The notes under the pieces are model-generated. The model was not told the DNA's origin. It ran no database searches and saw only the letters and a program-made list of their open reading frames with translations. DNA of 64,000 bases. Origin: an uncultured Muribaculaceae bacterium (lineage in GTDB: Bacteria > Bacteroidota > Bacteroidia > Bacteroidales > Muribaculaceae). The DNA lies in assembly GCA_910587915.1 (NCBI GenBank), contig CAJUOB010000008.1:1-64000 (forward strand), in the 5' to 3' direction. Positions 1-8,150 of the stretch are shown here, piece by piece (position 1 is the stretch's first letter; each line of letters opens with the position of its first letter). Both the position numbers and the translations under genes were made by a program.

Positions 1-44
1 CGCTCTCTTGCGGCCGTCCCGGGGTTGCTTCCCGAAAGCGAGTG

Positions 45-76
45 CAAAGGTAGAGAGTTATTTTGATTCCACCAAA
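45..76 (-). promoter_or_regulatory. Strong outward-facing promoter at left edge
   Basis: On the minus strand a TACCTTTG -7 box (52-45) lies 20 bp from a TTTG -33 element (76-73), with A/T-rich sequence upstream. The transcript would start near 38 and run off the left edge through GC-rich sequence. The text after the -7 box (TTTGCACTCGCTTTC) resembles what I recall of Bacteroides rRNA promoters, so a stable-RNA or other highly expressed operon may lie outside. The -7/-33 match is seen; the rRNA identity is inference. Confidence 0.6.
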
Positions 77-194
77 TATTTCAGCGAAAAAATGTGTTTT
101 AAAGCATGAATTTAACTTCTGTTCACATTATGGGCGACTTTTCGGACTAAATATTAGCCTAAACAGACACAATCCATGTAAAGGTACAGAGAAG

Positions 195-223
195 AAAAAA
201 GCGACACTTCGAAAAGCATCGCT
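195..223 (-). terminator. Rho-independent terminator of the small lipoprotein gene
   Basis: Read on the minus strand, AGCGA pairs with TCGCT around a nested CTT-TTCG-AAG hairpin, followed by six T residues. It lies 25 bp past the stop of the lipoprotein gene at 248. The rest of 77-247 is A/T-rich and shows no gene. Confidence 0.6.
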
Positions 224-247
224 GAAACTATTTTTCACAAATCCACA

Positions 248-673
248 TTAATTCCGGTCGGAGATGGCCGCCAGGTCGGCATTATATTTGTCGAGCTCGG
301 CATAACTCCGGGCATTTCGGTCATCGAGCAGCCCGTCGATATCGGCCTGATATAGGGTCGAACCTAAGGTAAACATATAACTAAAACGCTCGAGATATTC
401 GGGATCGGCCAATAGATCGTGCCAGGCTCCGGGCCGAACGCTGTCGGGAAGTTCACTGATTTCCCGGCTACGTTCTATTATATATTTAAGTATATCTTCG
501 TTCTGGGCAATCATAACGGCATAGTCTTCCTGAGAAAGAGGCTGCCGGCTGTCGATTTTCACGGCAAGCGCATTGCACGTTTCGCTGTCGAATGGTTCGT
601 GCAGCCCTGAACCACCGCAGGACACAGCGATAGTGAGAGCAACAACTGCCGTAAGAATTATGCAAGGTTTCAT
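248..673 (-). CDS. Small lipoprotein of unknown function
   Basis: A 141-residue protein with a lipoprotein signal peptide: a hydrophobic stretch at residues 5-18 ends in a lipobox-like AVSC, with Cys19 the likely lipidated residue. After it come about 120 mostly charged, helical-looking residues with no motif I recognise. It is probably anchored to the inner or outer membrane facing the periplasm. The gene diverges from trmD across a 102-bp gap and has its own terminator, so it appears monocistronic. I see no clear TAnnTTTG box upstream. The single downstream partner is outside the window, so context gives no function. Existence as a gene is likely; function is unknown. Confidence 0.7.
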   Translation of the reverse strand: MKPCIILTAVVALTIAVSCGGSGLHEPFDSETCNALAVKIDSRQPLSQEDYAVMIAQNEDILKYIIERSREISELPDSVRPGAWHDLLADPEYLERFSYMFTLGSTLYQADIDGLLDDRNARSYAELDKYNADLAAISDRN

Positions 674-724
674 CGATATTGACGTGTTGTATGTTTGTTA
701 TTAACGGCCTCGCGACGCCTAAGG

Positions 725-756
725 TTTTCGGCTGTCGGCTTTTTTCATTAATTTTG
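725..756 (+). promoter_or_regulatory. Promoter of trmD
   Basis: A TAATTTTG -7 box lies at 749-756, with a TTTTC element at 725-729 in the -33 position (19-bp spacing). Transcription would begin near 763, about 13 nt before the trmD ATG. Confidence 0.5.
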
Positions 757-775
757 CGGCCTAAAGTAGATAAAG

Positions 776-1450
776 ATGCGTATAGATATAATAACGGTAC
801 TTCCGGAGATGCTCGAATCTCCTCTGAACTGCTCGATACTTAAACGGGCGCAGGACAAAGGTCTGTGCGAGATAAAAGTCCACAATCTCCGCGACTATAC
901 CACCAACCGCTACCGAAAGGTCGACGATTATCCATTCGGCGGAGACGCCGGGATGGTGATACAGGTAGAACCGGTGGACCGCTGTATATCGGCACTCAAA
1001 GCAGAGCGCAATTACGATGAGGTGATATTCACCGCGCCCGACGGAGAAGTTCTTAACCAGCGGATGGCCAACTCCTTGTCGATGCTCGACAATATAATAA
1101 TACTGTGCGGCCACTACAAAGGTATAGACTACCGCATACGCGAGCATCTGATAACCAAGGAAATATCAATAGGCGACTATGTTCTTACCGGCGGCGAGCT
1201 ACCGGCCGCCATAATCACCGACGCCATAGTGCGCCTTATACCGGGCGCTATCGGCGATGAGCAGAGCGCTCTGTCCGATTCATTCCAGGATAATCTGCTC
1301 GAGCCTCCGATCTATACCCGTCCGGCGGAATACAACGGTTGGCGAGTGCCCGACATTCTCCTTTCGGGCCATCAGGCTAAAATCGAGGAATGGCGCCATG
1401 AGCAGTCGCTCGAACGCACCCGCCGTCTGCGCCCCGACCTGCTCGACTAA
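776..1450 (+). CDS. trmD: tRNA (guanine-N1)-methyltransferase TrmD
   Basis: Methylates N1 of G37 in tRNAs with S-adenosylmethionine, preventing +1 frameshifting. The 224 residues show the SPOUT/TrmD signature: Asp-rich [10 protein letters not shown] (51-60), the deep trefoil-knot SAM site CGHYKGID (111-118) and [14 protein letters not shown] (131-144). The C-terminal helical domain includes the [12 protein letters not shown] segment. Length is normal for bacterial TrmD. The ATG at 776 follows a TAnnTTTG promoter by 20 nt and no better start exists upstream. The usual rpsP-rimM-trmD-rplS operon is absent, as is common in Bacteroidales. The 3' end overlaps the convergent membrane-protein gene by 4 nt. 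Confidence 0.96.
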   Translation: MRIDIITVLPEMLESPLNCSILKRAQDKGLCEIKVHNLRDYTTNRYRKVDDYPFGGDAGMVIQVEPVDRCISALKAERNYDEVIFTAPDGEVLNQRMANSLSMLDNIIILCGHYKGIDYRIREHLITKEISIGDYVLTGGELPAAIITDAIVRLIPGAIGDEQSALSDSFQDNLLEPPIYTRPAEYNGWRVPDILLSGHQAKIEEWRHEQSLERTRRLRPDLLD

Positions 1451-1767
1451 CCAAGGCCGATCTTAAGTACAACCAGGAAAGCAGCAAGCACTACCACAAG
1501 CACCATTGCCGCTATTATGGCGGCAGTGGCGAGCCTACGCATGGCATTTTCATTTCCGGCCGCGCCCCAGAATCCGGCCGCACATGCCACCAAGGCCACC
1601 CCAAGTGCAACGTAGCCATTACCCCACAGGAGTACCACCCATGCCACTACAGCAAGCAGCACAGCAATCCACACGGCAATCTTCTTGTCGCGCGGAGCTG
1701 CGGAAACCTTCTCTGTGGTTGATTCCACGGGATGTTCTATATCTTTTTCCTTATCCATATCAGTCAT
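1447..1767 (-). CDS. Small membrane protein of unknown function
   Basis: About 106 residues if it starts at the internal ATG at 1767 (MTDMDKEK...); an upstream ATG at 1785 would add six hydrophobic residues and seems less likely. A charged N-terminal third is followed by two or three hydrophobic segments (a pair around residues 32-66 split by a Gly-rich turn, and one at 79-101), so it should sit in the inner membrane with a short cytoplasmic N-terminus. No family motif is recognised. Its stop overlaps the trmD stop on the other strand. It lies 75 bp downstream of def and could be read with ruvX-def or from its own promoter; no clear box was seen. Confidence 0.6.
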   Translation of the reverse strand: MTDMDKEKDIEHPVESTTEKVSAAPRDKKIAVWIAVLLAVVAWVVLLWGNGYVALGVALVACAAGFWGAAGNENAMRRLATAAIIAAMVLVVVLAAFLVVLKIGLG

Positions 1768-1842
1768 ATATATAAGTATCAACAAACGATACCGATGTAT
1801 AAATATGACAATATTTGTGAAAAAAAGTTTAACCCGTAGATG

Positions 1843-2406
1843 TTATTTTTTTCTCGGGGCGAAACGCACGGGATAATCCACACGTATTTTCCCGGCGACA
1901 ATATCAGCAAGCTTTCTCTTAATCAATTGCTTACGTATACCAGAGATATGATCTATGAATACACGGCCTTCCAGATGATCGCACTCGTGCTGTACTATGC
2001 GAGCTAAAAAACCGCTGATTTCCTCATCGTGAGGCTGCAGATTCTCATCGAGCCAACGTAGGCGTATATGCTCCACGCGCGGCACTTTCTCGGAAATACC
2101 GGGCAGACTAAGACAGCCTTCCGACCGCGACACAGTGTCGCCGTCGAGAATCTCTATCTCAGGATTCACCAGCACCATCTTGCGGCCGGCACATTCGGGG
2201 AACGACTCGGCCACAGGGTCGGCGTCGATAACCACCAGACGTATATTCTTGCCAATCTGAGGAGCGGCCAGACCGACCCCTTCCGATTCGTACATGGCCT
2301 CAAACATGAGGTCGACAAGTTCGCCGAGGCCTTCGAACGACTGATCGAGAGGCTTCGACACTTCGCGGAGCACGGGATGACCGTAGCAGTACACGGGTAG
2401 TTTCAT
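1843..2406 (-). CDS. def: Peptide deformylase
   Basis: Removes the formyl group from the N-terminal methionine of new proteins in the cytosol. All three metal-site motifs are present: GVGLAAPQ (43-50), EGCLS (96-100, Cys98) and HECDH (140-144), giving the Cys/His/His metal ligands and the catalytic Glu141. The 187-residue length fits class I enzymes. The start codon overlaps the ruvX stop by 4 nt (ATGA type), so def is translated from a ruvX-def mRNA. The basic C-terminal tail (RKLADIVAGK...RKK) is the usual extension. Confidence 0.97.
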   Translation of the reverse strand: MKLPVYCYGHPVLREVSKPLDQSFEGLGELVDLMFEAMYESEGVGLAAPQIGKNIRLVVIDADPVAESFPECAGRKMVLVNPEIEILDGDTVSRSEGCLSLPGISEKVPRVEHIRLRWLDENLQPHDEEISGFLARIVQHECDHLEGRVFIDHISGIRKQLIKRKLADIVAGKIRVDYPVRFAPRKK

Positions 2407-2819
2407 AACTGTTGGCTTTGGAGATAATCGTTTAGTAGAATTGTGGCCGATATTTCATCGACCAATGCCTTGTCGCGACGCGCCATCTTCGACAAACCAC
2501 CATCGATCATGGCCCTATGGGCGAGCACCGATGTGAACCGCTCGTCGAACAGCACCACCGGCATATCTGGTACCGCTTTGCGCAGACGTGCCAGAGCCGG
2601 AGTGATAAACCGCTGGGACTCCGAGGGGTTACCTTTCATATCACGAGGTTCGCCGACAACAATGGCATCGACAGTCTCCTTGCTGCAGTAATCGGCCACG
2701 AAAGCCGGCAAAGAAGCCGTCGGAACTGTGGTTAGACCGTTTGCCACAATGCGCAACACATCCGTCACGGCAATACCGCAACGTTTACGTCCGAAGTCTA
2801 TGGCCATCAATCGTCCCAT
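2403..2819 (-). CDS. ruvX: Putative pre-16S rRNA nuclease / Holliday junction resolvase-like YqgF
   Basis: RNase H-fold protein of the YqgF/RuvX family, implicated in 16S rRNA 5'-end maturation and in some species in resolving Holliday junctions. The 138-residue length is typical. Seen are the N-terminal DFGRKRCGIA (8-17, Asp8), the conserved VVGEPRDMKG (54-63), DERFTS (92-97, Glu93) and the acidic residue in the DEISA helix (Asp121), which together form the metal site. First gene of a ruvX-def pair (4-nt overlap). A TAATTTTG -7 box ends 7 nt before its ATG, so the mRNA may be leaderless; the promoter is back-to-back with that of the next gene. Confidence 0.93.
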   Translation of the reverse strand: MGRLMAIDFGRKRCGIAVTDVLRIVANGLTTVPTASLPAFVADYCSKETVDAIVVGEPRDMKGNPSESQRFITPALARLRKAVPDMPVVLFDERFTSVLAHRAMIDGGLSKMARRDKALVDEISATILLNDYLQSQQL

Positions 2820-2861
2820 CAGACTGCAAAATTAGCGAAATTTTGCTTAACTTTGCAAGCT
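2820..2861. promoter_or_regulatory. Back-to-back divergent promoters with almost no 5' UTR
   Basis: The 42-bp gap holds two -7 boxes: TAATTTTG on the minus strand (2834-2827), 7 nt before the ruvX ATG, and TAACTTTG on the plus strand (2848-2855), 6 nt before the rsmF-like ATG at 2862. A TTG on the minus strand (2858-2856) sits about 21 bp from its box. The -33 regions necessarily overlap the opposing promoter. The centre carries the inverted repeat GCAAAATT/AATTTTGC. Confidence 0.6.
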
Positions 2862-4247
2862 ATGGAGAAAGAACTGCCCCACGAATTTATGGCAATGCTC
2901 TGCGACGCGGTGGGCACCGAAGCTGCCGGTGCACTCTCCCGGTCGCTGGCCCATGACGCTCCTACACTATCGGTGCGCATCAACAGCGCCAAAGGCGCCA
3001 CTGCGCCATGCGGAGCGGAGACCGTAGCCTGGGAAGAGCGCGGATTCTATATCGGCGAACGCCCGCTGTTCGCCGCCGATCCGGCATGGCATCAAGGAGT
3101 CTACTATGTGCAGGATGCCTCCTCGATGGCCGTAGGCACACTCGCAGCCCACCTTGCATCGCGATTTTTTGCACCCGATGCAACCCTGTGCTATCTCGAC
3201 GCATGCGCTGCCCCCGGCGGCAAAACCATCGGAGCCATCGATGCGCTTGGCCAACGCGCATTCGTGCTTGCCAACGAAGCCGACCGCCGGCGTGCGTCCG
3301 TTCTGGCCGAGAACATAGCCAAGCATGGCTCGCCCGATGTGGCTGTGGCATGCGGTCCCGCCCAGCGGCTCGGCTCGCTCACCGAAACTTTCGATATCAT
3401 AGCCGCCGACGCACCATGCTCGGGCGAAGGCATGATGCGCAAGGAACCGGAGGCAGTGGCTCAATGGACTCCGGGCCTTGTCGACAGTTGCGCCGCACTC
3501 CAGAAAGACATAGTGGAATCGCTGTGGCCGGCATTGAAGCCCGGTGGAATATTCATATACAGCACCTGCACATTCAATCGCCGCGAGGACGAGGAGGTAG
3601 TGCGCCACATAATCGACATCACCGGCGCCGAACTCATCGACATCGACGCGCAACTCTTCCCCGGCGCGACAAAAGGCGAATGCGGCCTGAGATTCCTTCC
3701 CGGCACCGTAAAAGGCGAAGGATTGTTCATGGCGGCACTCAGAAAACCGGTCGGCGAAACCCGTACCCGCCGCCCGGCCATATTGCCGAAAGCGACACCG
3801 GGCATGGCCGAATTCGCACGCATGGCGCTATCAAATCCCGCCGATTTCACCATAAGCGCCAACTCAGCCATACGCACAGTCCACTCCGATGCCGCAGCCC
3901 GCATAAGCACCGTCAAAGGACTCATGCGCATAGGGCTGCCTTTAGGTGAACTTAAAGGCAAGGCAATCGTGCCCTCGCACGAACTCGCGCTCAGCACAGT
4001 GCTGAAGCCCGACGCATTCGCAGCTCTTGAACTCTCCTACCCTGCCGCCATGGCCTATCTGCGCGGAGAAGCTATGCCGGACATCCCCGACGGAACACCA
4101 AAAGGGTTCATCACGCCCTTGTGGCAAGGCTTGCCGCTCGGATTTGCAAAAAATATAGGCCGACGCGCAAACAACCTATATCCCGACGCGATTCGCCTAC
4201 GGCTGCAGCCATCGCAGCTCCCACCATCACCCCCGAAAATATTATGA
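2862..4247 (+). CDS. RsmF/RsmB-type RNA 5-methylcytosine methyltransferase
   Basis: NOL1/NOP2/Sun family enzyme predicted to make 5-methylcytosine in rRNA (RsmF/YebU-like), using SAM. In the 461-residue protein the SAM loop DACAAPGGKT lies at 113-122, motif IV DAPCSGEG at 183-190 (Cys186, release) and motif VI with the STCTF catalytic Cys at about 236. The C-terminal third carries the RsmF-like PUA-type region, ending in a basic RRANNLYPDAIRLR segment. I chose ATG 2862; a TTG nine bases earlier lies inside the -7 box and cannot be the start. Its stop overlaps the start of the ABC exporter (ATGA). Which cytosine is modified cannot be read from sequence. Confidence 0.9.
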   Translation: MEKELPHEFMAMLCDAVGTEAAGALSRSLAHDAPTLSVRINSAKGATAPCGAETVAWEERGFYIGERPLFAADPAWHQGVYYVQDASSMAVGTLAAHLASRFFAPDATLCYLDACAAPGGKTIGAIDALGQRAFVLANEADRRRASVLAENIAKHGSPDVAVACGPAQRLGSLTETFDIIAADAPCSGEGMMRKEPEAVAQWTPGLVDSCAALQKDIVESLWPALKPGGIFIYSTCTFNRREDEEVVRHIIDITGAELIDIDAQLFPGATKGECGLRFLPGTVKGEGLFMAALRKPVGETRTRRPAILPKATPGMAEFARMALSNPADFTISANSAIRTVHSDAAARISTVKGLMRIGLPLGELKGKAIVPSHELALSTVLKPDAFAALELSYPAAMAYLRGEAMPDIPDGTPKGFITPLWQGLPLGFAKNIGRRANNLYPDAIRLRLQPSQLPPSPPKIL

Positions 4248-6085
4248 AAGATTTCATAGCAATTCTACGCCGCTTTGTGCCGCCCTACAAGAAGTATCTG
4301 GCACTCAATATACTCTTCAACGTTCTCGCGGCCATACTCACGCTCTTCTCATTCGCCCTCATAATCCCGATACTGCAGATGCTCTTCAAAATCAACGAGG
4401 GCACCTACACATACATGGCATGGGACTGGAGCCACATCAACGACGTGGCCATCAACAACTTCTACTACTACGTGCAGGAATCCATAGCGAAATTCGGCCC
4501 GGACAACACCCTGGCGCTCCTTGCCGCCGCACTTGTGGTGATGACCGCACTGAAGACAGGCACCTCCTACCTCAGTTCCTACTTCATGGTGCCTCTCCGC
4601 TCGGGTATAGTACGCGACCTGCGTAACTATATGTACGACAAGATCACCGTACTGCCCATCGGCTTCTTCACCAGCGAGCGCAAAGGCGACGTCATGGCCC
4701 GCATGAGCGGCGACGTGGCCGAGATAGAGTTCTCCATCATGTCGTCGCTCGACATGCTGTTCAAGAATCCGGTGATGATCATAGTCTGTCTTGTGGCCAT
4801 GTTTGCCATATCGTGGCAGCTCACTGTATTTGTTTTCATTCTTCTGCCCATCGCCGGATATATAATGGGCAAGGTGAGCAAAAAACTGAAACGCACATCA
4901 TTCGAAGGACAGACCCAATGGGGCGTACTCATGTCGACAATCGAGGAGACTCTCGGCGGTCTTCGCATCGTCAAGGCATTCAATGCCGAGGACAAAATGC
5001 GCACACGTTTCCACGACCAGAACCAAGTGTTCTACCACCTGTCGAACCGTGTAGCACGCCGCCAGGCTCTCGCACACCCTATGAGCGAATTCCTGGGCAC
5101 ATGCGCCGTTGCCATAATACTCTGGTTCGGCGGCAGCCTCATCCTTTCGGGACATTCGAGCCTCGACGCCTCGCGCTTCATATATTATATGGTGATATTC
5201 TACAATATCATCAACCCCGCCAAGGACCTATCCAAGGCTACATACTCCATTCAGAAAGGCCTCGCATCGATGGAACGAGTCGATAAAATTCTCAATGCCC
5301 GCAATCCTATCGCCGACCCGGCCAATCCCAAGCCTCTGCCGGCAAAAGGCGCCGGAGTACACTTCGAAGATGTGAGCTTCAGCTACGACGGTACCATCGA
5401 CGTGCTCCGCGACATAAACCTCGACATCGCCCCCGGTGCCACAGTGGCACTCGTAGGACAGTCGGGCTCGGGAAAATCCACCATGGCCGACCTAATACCC
5501 CGCTTCTACGATCCCACAAAGGGCCGCATAACCATCGATGGCACCGACATCCGCGAACTCGGGGTGCACGATCTCCGCTCGCTCATGGGCAATGTGAACC
5601 AGGAAGCAATCCTGTTTAACGACACAATATTCAACAATATCGCATTCGGCGTCGAAAATGCCACTCTCGACCAAGTACGCGCCGCTGCACGCATAGCCAA
5701 TGCCGATGATTTCATCATGGCCACCGACGAAGGCTACGATACCGTTGTCGGCGACCGTGGCTGCCGTCTATCTGGCGGACAGCGCCAGCGTCTGTCGATA
5801 GCCCGAGCCATTCTCAAAAATCCCGCCCTGCTCATACTCGACGAAGCTACATCGGCTCTCGACAGCGAGAGCGAGACCCTGGTGCAGCAAGCACTCGACC
5901 GCCTGATGGCCGACCGCACCACGCTGGTAATAGCGCACCGGCTGTCGACCGTACGCAACGCCGACCTCATATGCGTGCTCCACGAAGGACGCATAGTCGA
6001 AGCCGGAACTCACGAACAACTGCTTGCTCCCGGCGCTGCCGGATACTACCGCCGGTTGGTAGAGATGCAGTCGCTCGCCAAATGA
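4244..6085 (+). CDS. MsbA-like ABC exporter (fused permease and ATPase)
   Basis: A 613-residue half-transporter predicted to act as an inner-membrane homodimer exporting a lipid, such as the lipid A core, or a drug. The N-terminal about 340 residues hold six membrane segments. The nucleotide-binding domain has Walker A GQSGSGKST (405-413), ABC signature LSGGQ (509-513), Walker B ending Asp533-Glu534 and the switch His565. The ATG at 4244 overlaps the upstream methyltransferase stop; longer in-frame extensions lie inside that gene and were rejected. A large first periplasmic loop (about residues 45-85) is typical of Bacteroidetes MsbA-like proteins. The substrate is inferred from the family only. 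Confidence 0.93.
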   Translation: MKDFIAILRRFVPPYKKYLALNILFNVLAAILTLFSFALIIPILQMLFKINEGTYTYMAWDWSHINDVAINNFYYYVQESIAKFGPDNTLALLAAALVVMTALKTGTSYLSSYFMVPLRSGIVRDLRNYMYDKITVLPIGFFTSERKGDVMARMSGDVAEIEFSIMSSLDMLFKNPVMIIVCLVAMFAISWQLTVFVFILLPIAGYIMGKVSKKLKRTSFEGQTQWGVLMSTIEETLGGLRIVKAFNAEDKMRTRFHDQNQVFYHLSNRVARRQALAHPMSEFLGTCAVAIILWFGGSLILSGHSSLDASRFIYYMVIFYNIINPAKDLSKATYSIQKGLASMERVDKILNARNPIADPANPKPLPAKGAGVHFEDVSFSYDGTIDVLRDINLDIAPGATVALVGQSGSGKSTMADLIPRFYDPTKGRITIDGTDIRELGVHDLRSLMGNVNQEAILFNDTIFNNIAFGVENATLDQVRAAARIANADDFIMATDEGYDTVVGDRGCRLSGGQRQRLSIARAILKNPALLILDEATSALDSESETLVQQALDRLMADRTTLVIAHRLSTVRNADLICVLHEGRIVEAGTHEQLLAPGAAGYYRRLVEMQSLAK

Positions 6086-6136
6086 GAGATCTGCACGCGC
6101 CGGCCCAGTCAAAAAGTTTGCAAAAAAGTTAAAATG

Positions 6137-6168
6137 CTTTCGTTTATCGGATTTAATGGTTACATTTG
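6137..6168 (+). promoter_or_regulatory. Promoter of the secreted Fn3 protein gene
   Basis: A TACATTTG -7 box at 6161-6168 has TTTCG about 18-20 bp upstream (6138-6142). Transcription from about 6175 leaves an 80-nt A/T-rich leader before the ATG at 6256. Confidence 0.55.
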
Positions 6169-6255
6169 TAGCCATTAAGTTAATCATATATAGGCACCAA
6201 CACAATAAAATACAACGACAAACATCAATCAAGTTACACATCATAACATTTCTGA

Positions 6256-8079
6256 ATGAAAAAATTTCTACACTCTATTTCTTGTGCCGCCGCAGTCGCG
6301 TTTTGCGTATCGGCCACACCGGCTTTCGCCGCTGAAACAGTACTTGCCGAAGGTGATTTTTCCATCCTGACCGCAGGTAGCGAAGAAGAACCTGAAATAT
6401 TCACATACTCCTTCAACTATCCGACAGAACTTAGAAGCTGGAAGCTTAGCAGCTACTCCAGTACCGGCCAGGCAGGCGGTGCGCTCTACCTCAGCGACGG
6501 CGCCAGTGTGCAATCGTCCTCCCTCTCAGGAATAACAAAGGATGGTGGTGCAATCAAAGTATCCGTAGAAGTAAAGCTGAACAAAGCCGACATGGGCATA
6601 ATCTCTCTTAAATGGGGATATAGCACATCTCAGACTGTCATCGTGGAAACAAGCGATTGGACCAATATCGACTTTTTTGTCACACCGACCAGCACTTCTT
6701 CCTATTCCAACTATGCCTCAATCGCACCACAATGGCTTGCCGACGGTATATTCATCAAGAGCATCAAAATAGCTCAGTCTCCCGAATTCCTCGCAATTCC
6801 CGAAGCCGTTCAGCCTGCCGATGCCAACGGAACATCGTTCACCGCATCGTGGAAATCTGTGACCGGAGCCACCAAATATCTCCTCGATGTATACAGCTAT
6901 AACGCCGAGGGCGACAAAGTGATGTTCCTCGACAATCAGGAATGCACATCTACCAGCTATAAAGTCGAAGGGCTCAATCCGGCAACAACATACTACTATG
7001 TAGTACGCGCTGCAAACGAAACAGGAATATCGGCCAACTCTGCCGAGATCGAAGTTGTGAAATATGTCAGCGCACTCGCTGCTCCTGTCGTAAAAATCGC
7101 TTCTTGCGATGAAAACGGCAACTTCACCGCCACATGGGATGCAGTAGCCGATGCCGACGGATATAGCGTGGCAGTATTCAAAAATACCACACTCACAGAA
7201 GCAGGCCAAGCAACCATTCTGGAAGAAGATTTCAACGCATTTACAACTGGCTCGCTCTCAGACCTTAATTATGTATATAATCTTGACATGCTTAATGAGC
7301 CCGGCTGGACCGGCTATGGCATGTCGAGTATCGAAGGTGCTATTGGTATAGACCCATTTGGAAGCGAAGGATATATATTGACACCTGAACTCGACCTATC
7401 GGCCGACAACGGCAAGGTATCCATCGCCGCAGACATGGCAGCATATCTGTACGGCTCTTTCGTTACAGACAAAACCGTGACATTCGCAGTTATCGACGCA
7501 AATGAAAAGGTATTGTCCTCGACAGAGATCACAATCAACAAGAATGGCTTCTCCTCTTATGCCATCGACCTTACCGGAGCTACTACCAACTCCAAGATCA
7601 AGATAAGCAGCAACGATAAAATTCTTATCGACAACATAGCTGTAAAACAGATTCTCCCCGCAGGTTCTGTAAGTTCGACTGTTTACTTAAAGGCCGATAC
7701 CGACGCCACCGAATACACCGGCAAGGTTGAATTTGCAGCCAATACCGAATATACATTCGTTGCCGTAGCTACCGGACGCACCGTTGCCGGTGGTGAAATC
7801 ACAGGTATCACATCGGAGGCCAGCGCTCCCGTCGCCATCGTCAAGACCTCCGGCATAGCCGATGTAACCGACACCACAGCAGGCTTCGCTATCGCCAAGG
7901 CCGGCCACGGCATCATTGCAGTGAGCGCAGCCACAGCGACCACAGTAGAAATCTACGATATCGCCGGACGCCTTATCGCAGCCGTTCCCGTAGCCGAGGG
8001 CACAAGCACCATCGCTGTCCAGGCCAAGGGCATCGTAATAGTGAAAGCTGGCACTGCCGTCGCTAAATTAGCACTTTAA
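6256..8079 (+). CDS. Secreted protein with fibronectin type III domains and T9SS-type C-terminus
   Basis: A 607-residue exported protein. A Sec signal peptide (residues 1-25, cleavage after AFA) is followed by a beta-rich N-terminal domain, an Fn3 domain (about 175-275, with the W-x-x-V-x-G-A and L-x-P-x-T-x-Y pattern), part of a second Fn3 domain (about 280-320) interrupted by a jelly-roll/choice-of-anchor-like insertion (about 325-480), then more Fn3 sequence. The last about 75 residues (GIADV... VEIYDIAGRLI ... GIVIVKAG) look like a T9SS type A sorting domain, so the protein should cross the outer membrane by T9SS and be processed by a PorU-like sortase. A hairpin separates it from the C10 protease gene 71 bp downstream, which may be co-transcribed. 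No catalytic motif; an adhesin or matrix role is a guess. Confidence 0.8.
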   Translation: MKKFLHSISCAAAVAFCVSATPAFAAETVLAEGDFSILTAGSEEEPEIFTYSFNYPTELRSWKLSSYSSTGQAGGALYLSDGASVQSSSLSGITKDGGAIKVSVEVKLNKADMGIISLKWGYSTSQTVIVETSDWTNIDFFVTPTSTSSYSNYASIAPQWLADGIFIKSIKIAQSPEFLAIPEAVQPADANGTSFTASWKSVTGATKYLLDVYSYNAEGDKVMFLDNQECTSTSYKVEGLNPATTYYYVVRAANETGISANSAEIEVVKYVSALAAPVVKIASCDENGNFTATWDAVADADGYSVAVFKNTTLTEAGQATILEEDFNAFTTGSLSDLNYVYNLDMLNEPGWTGYGMSSIEGAIGIDPFGSEGYILTPELDLSADNGKVSIAADMAAYLYGSFVTDKTVTFAVIDANEKVLSSTEITINKNGFSSYAIDLTGATTNSKIKISSNDKILIDNIAVKQILPAGSVSSTVYLKADTDATEYTGKVEFAANTEYTFVAVATGRTVAGGEITGITSEASAPVAIVKTSGIADVTDTTAGFAIAKAGHGIIAVSAATATTVEIYDIAGRLIAAVPVAEGTSTIAVQAKGIVIVKAGTAVAKLAL

Positions 8080-8096
8080 TATCCTTTTAAGACCGG

Positions 8097-8132
8097 AAGG
8101 TGGAGAACGGCCCATAAGCCGTACTTCACCTT
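8097..8132 (+). terminator. Intergenic hairpin, weak terminator or processing site
   Basis: AAGGTG (8097-8102) pairs with CACCTT (8127-8132) around an inner ACGGC/GCCGT stem (8107-8111 / 8118-8122). A pyrimidine run (TTTCTCTCTC) follows rather than pure T. It could partly terminate or stabilise mRNA between the two secreted-protein genes. Confidence 0.4.
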
Positions 8133-8150
8133 TCTCTCTCTAAATACATA

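Noticed and set aside
3008..3949. 313-codon second frame inside the RNA methyltransferase gene
   Set aside because: Arg/His-rich frame shift product of a clear NOL1/NOP2 gene; no start signal.
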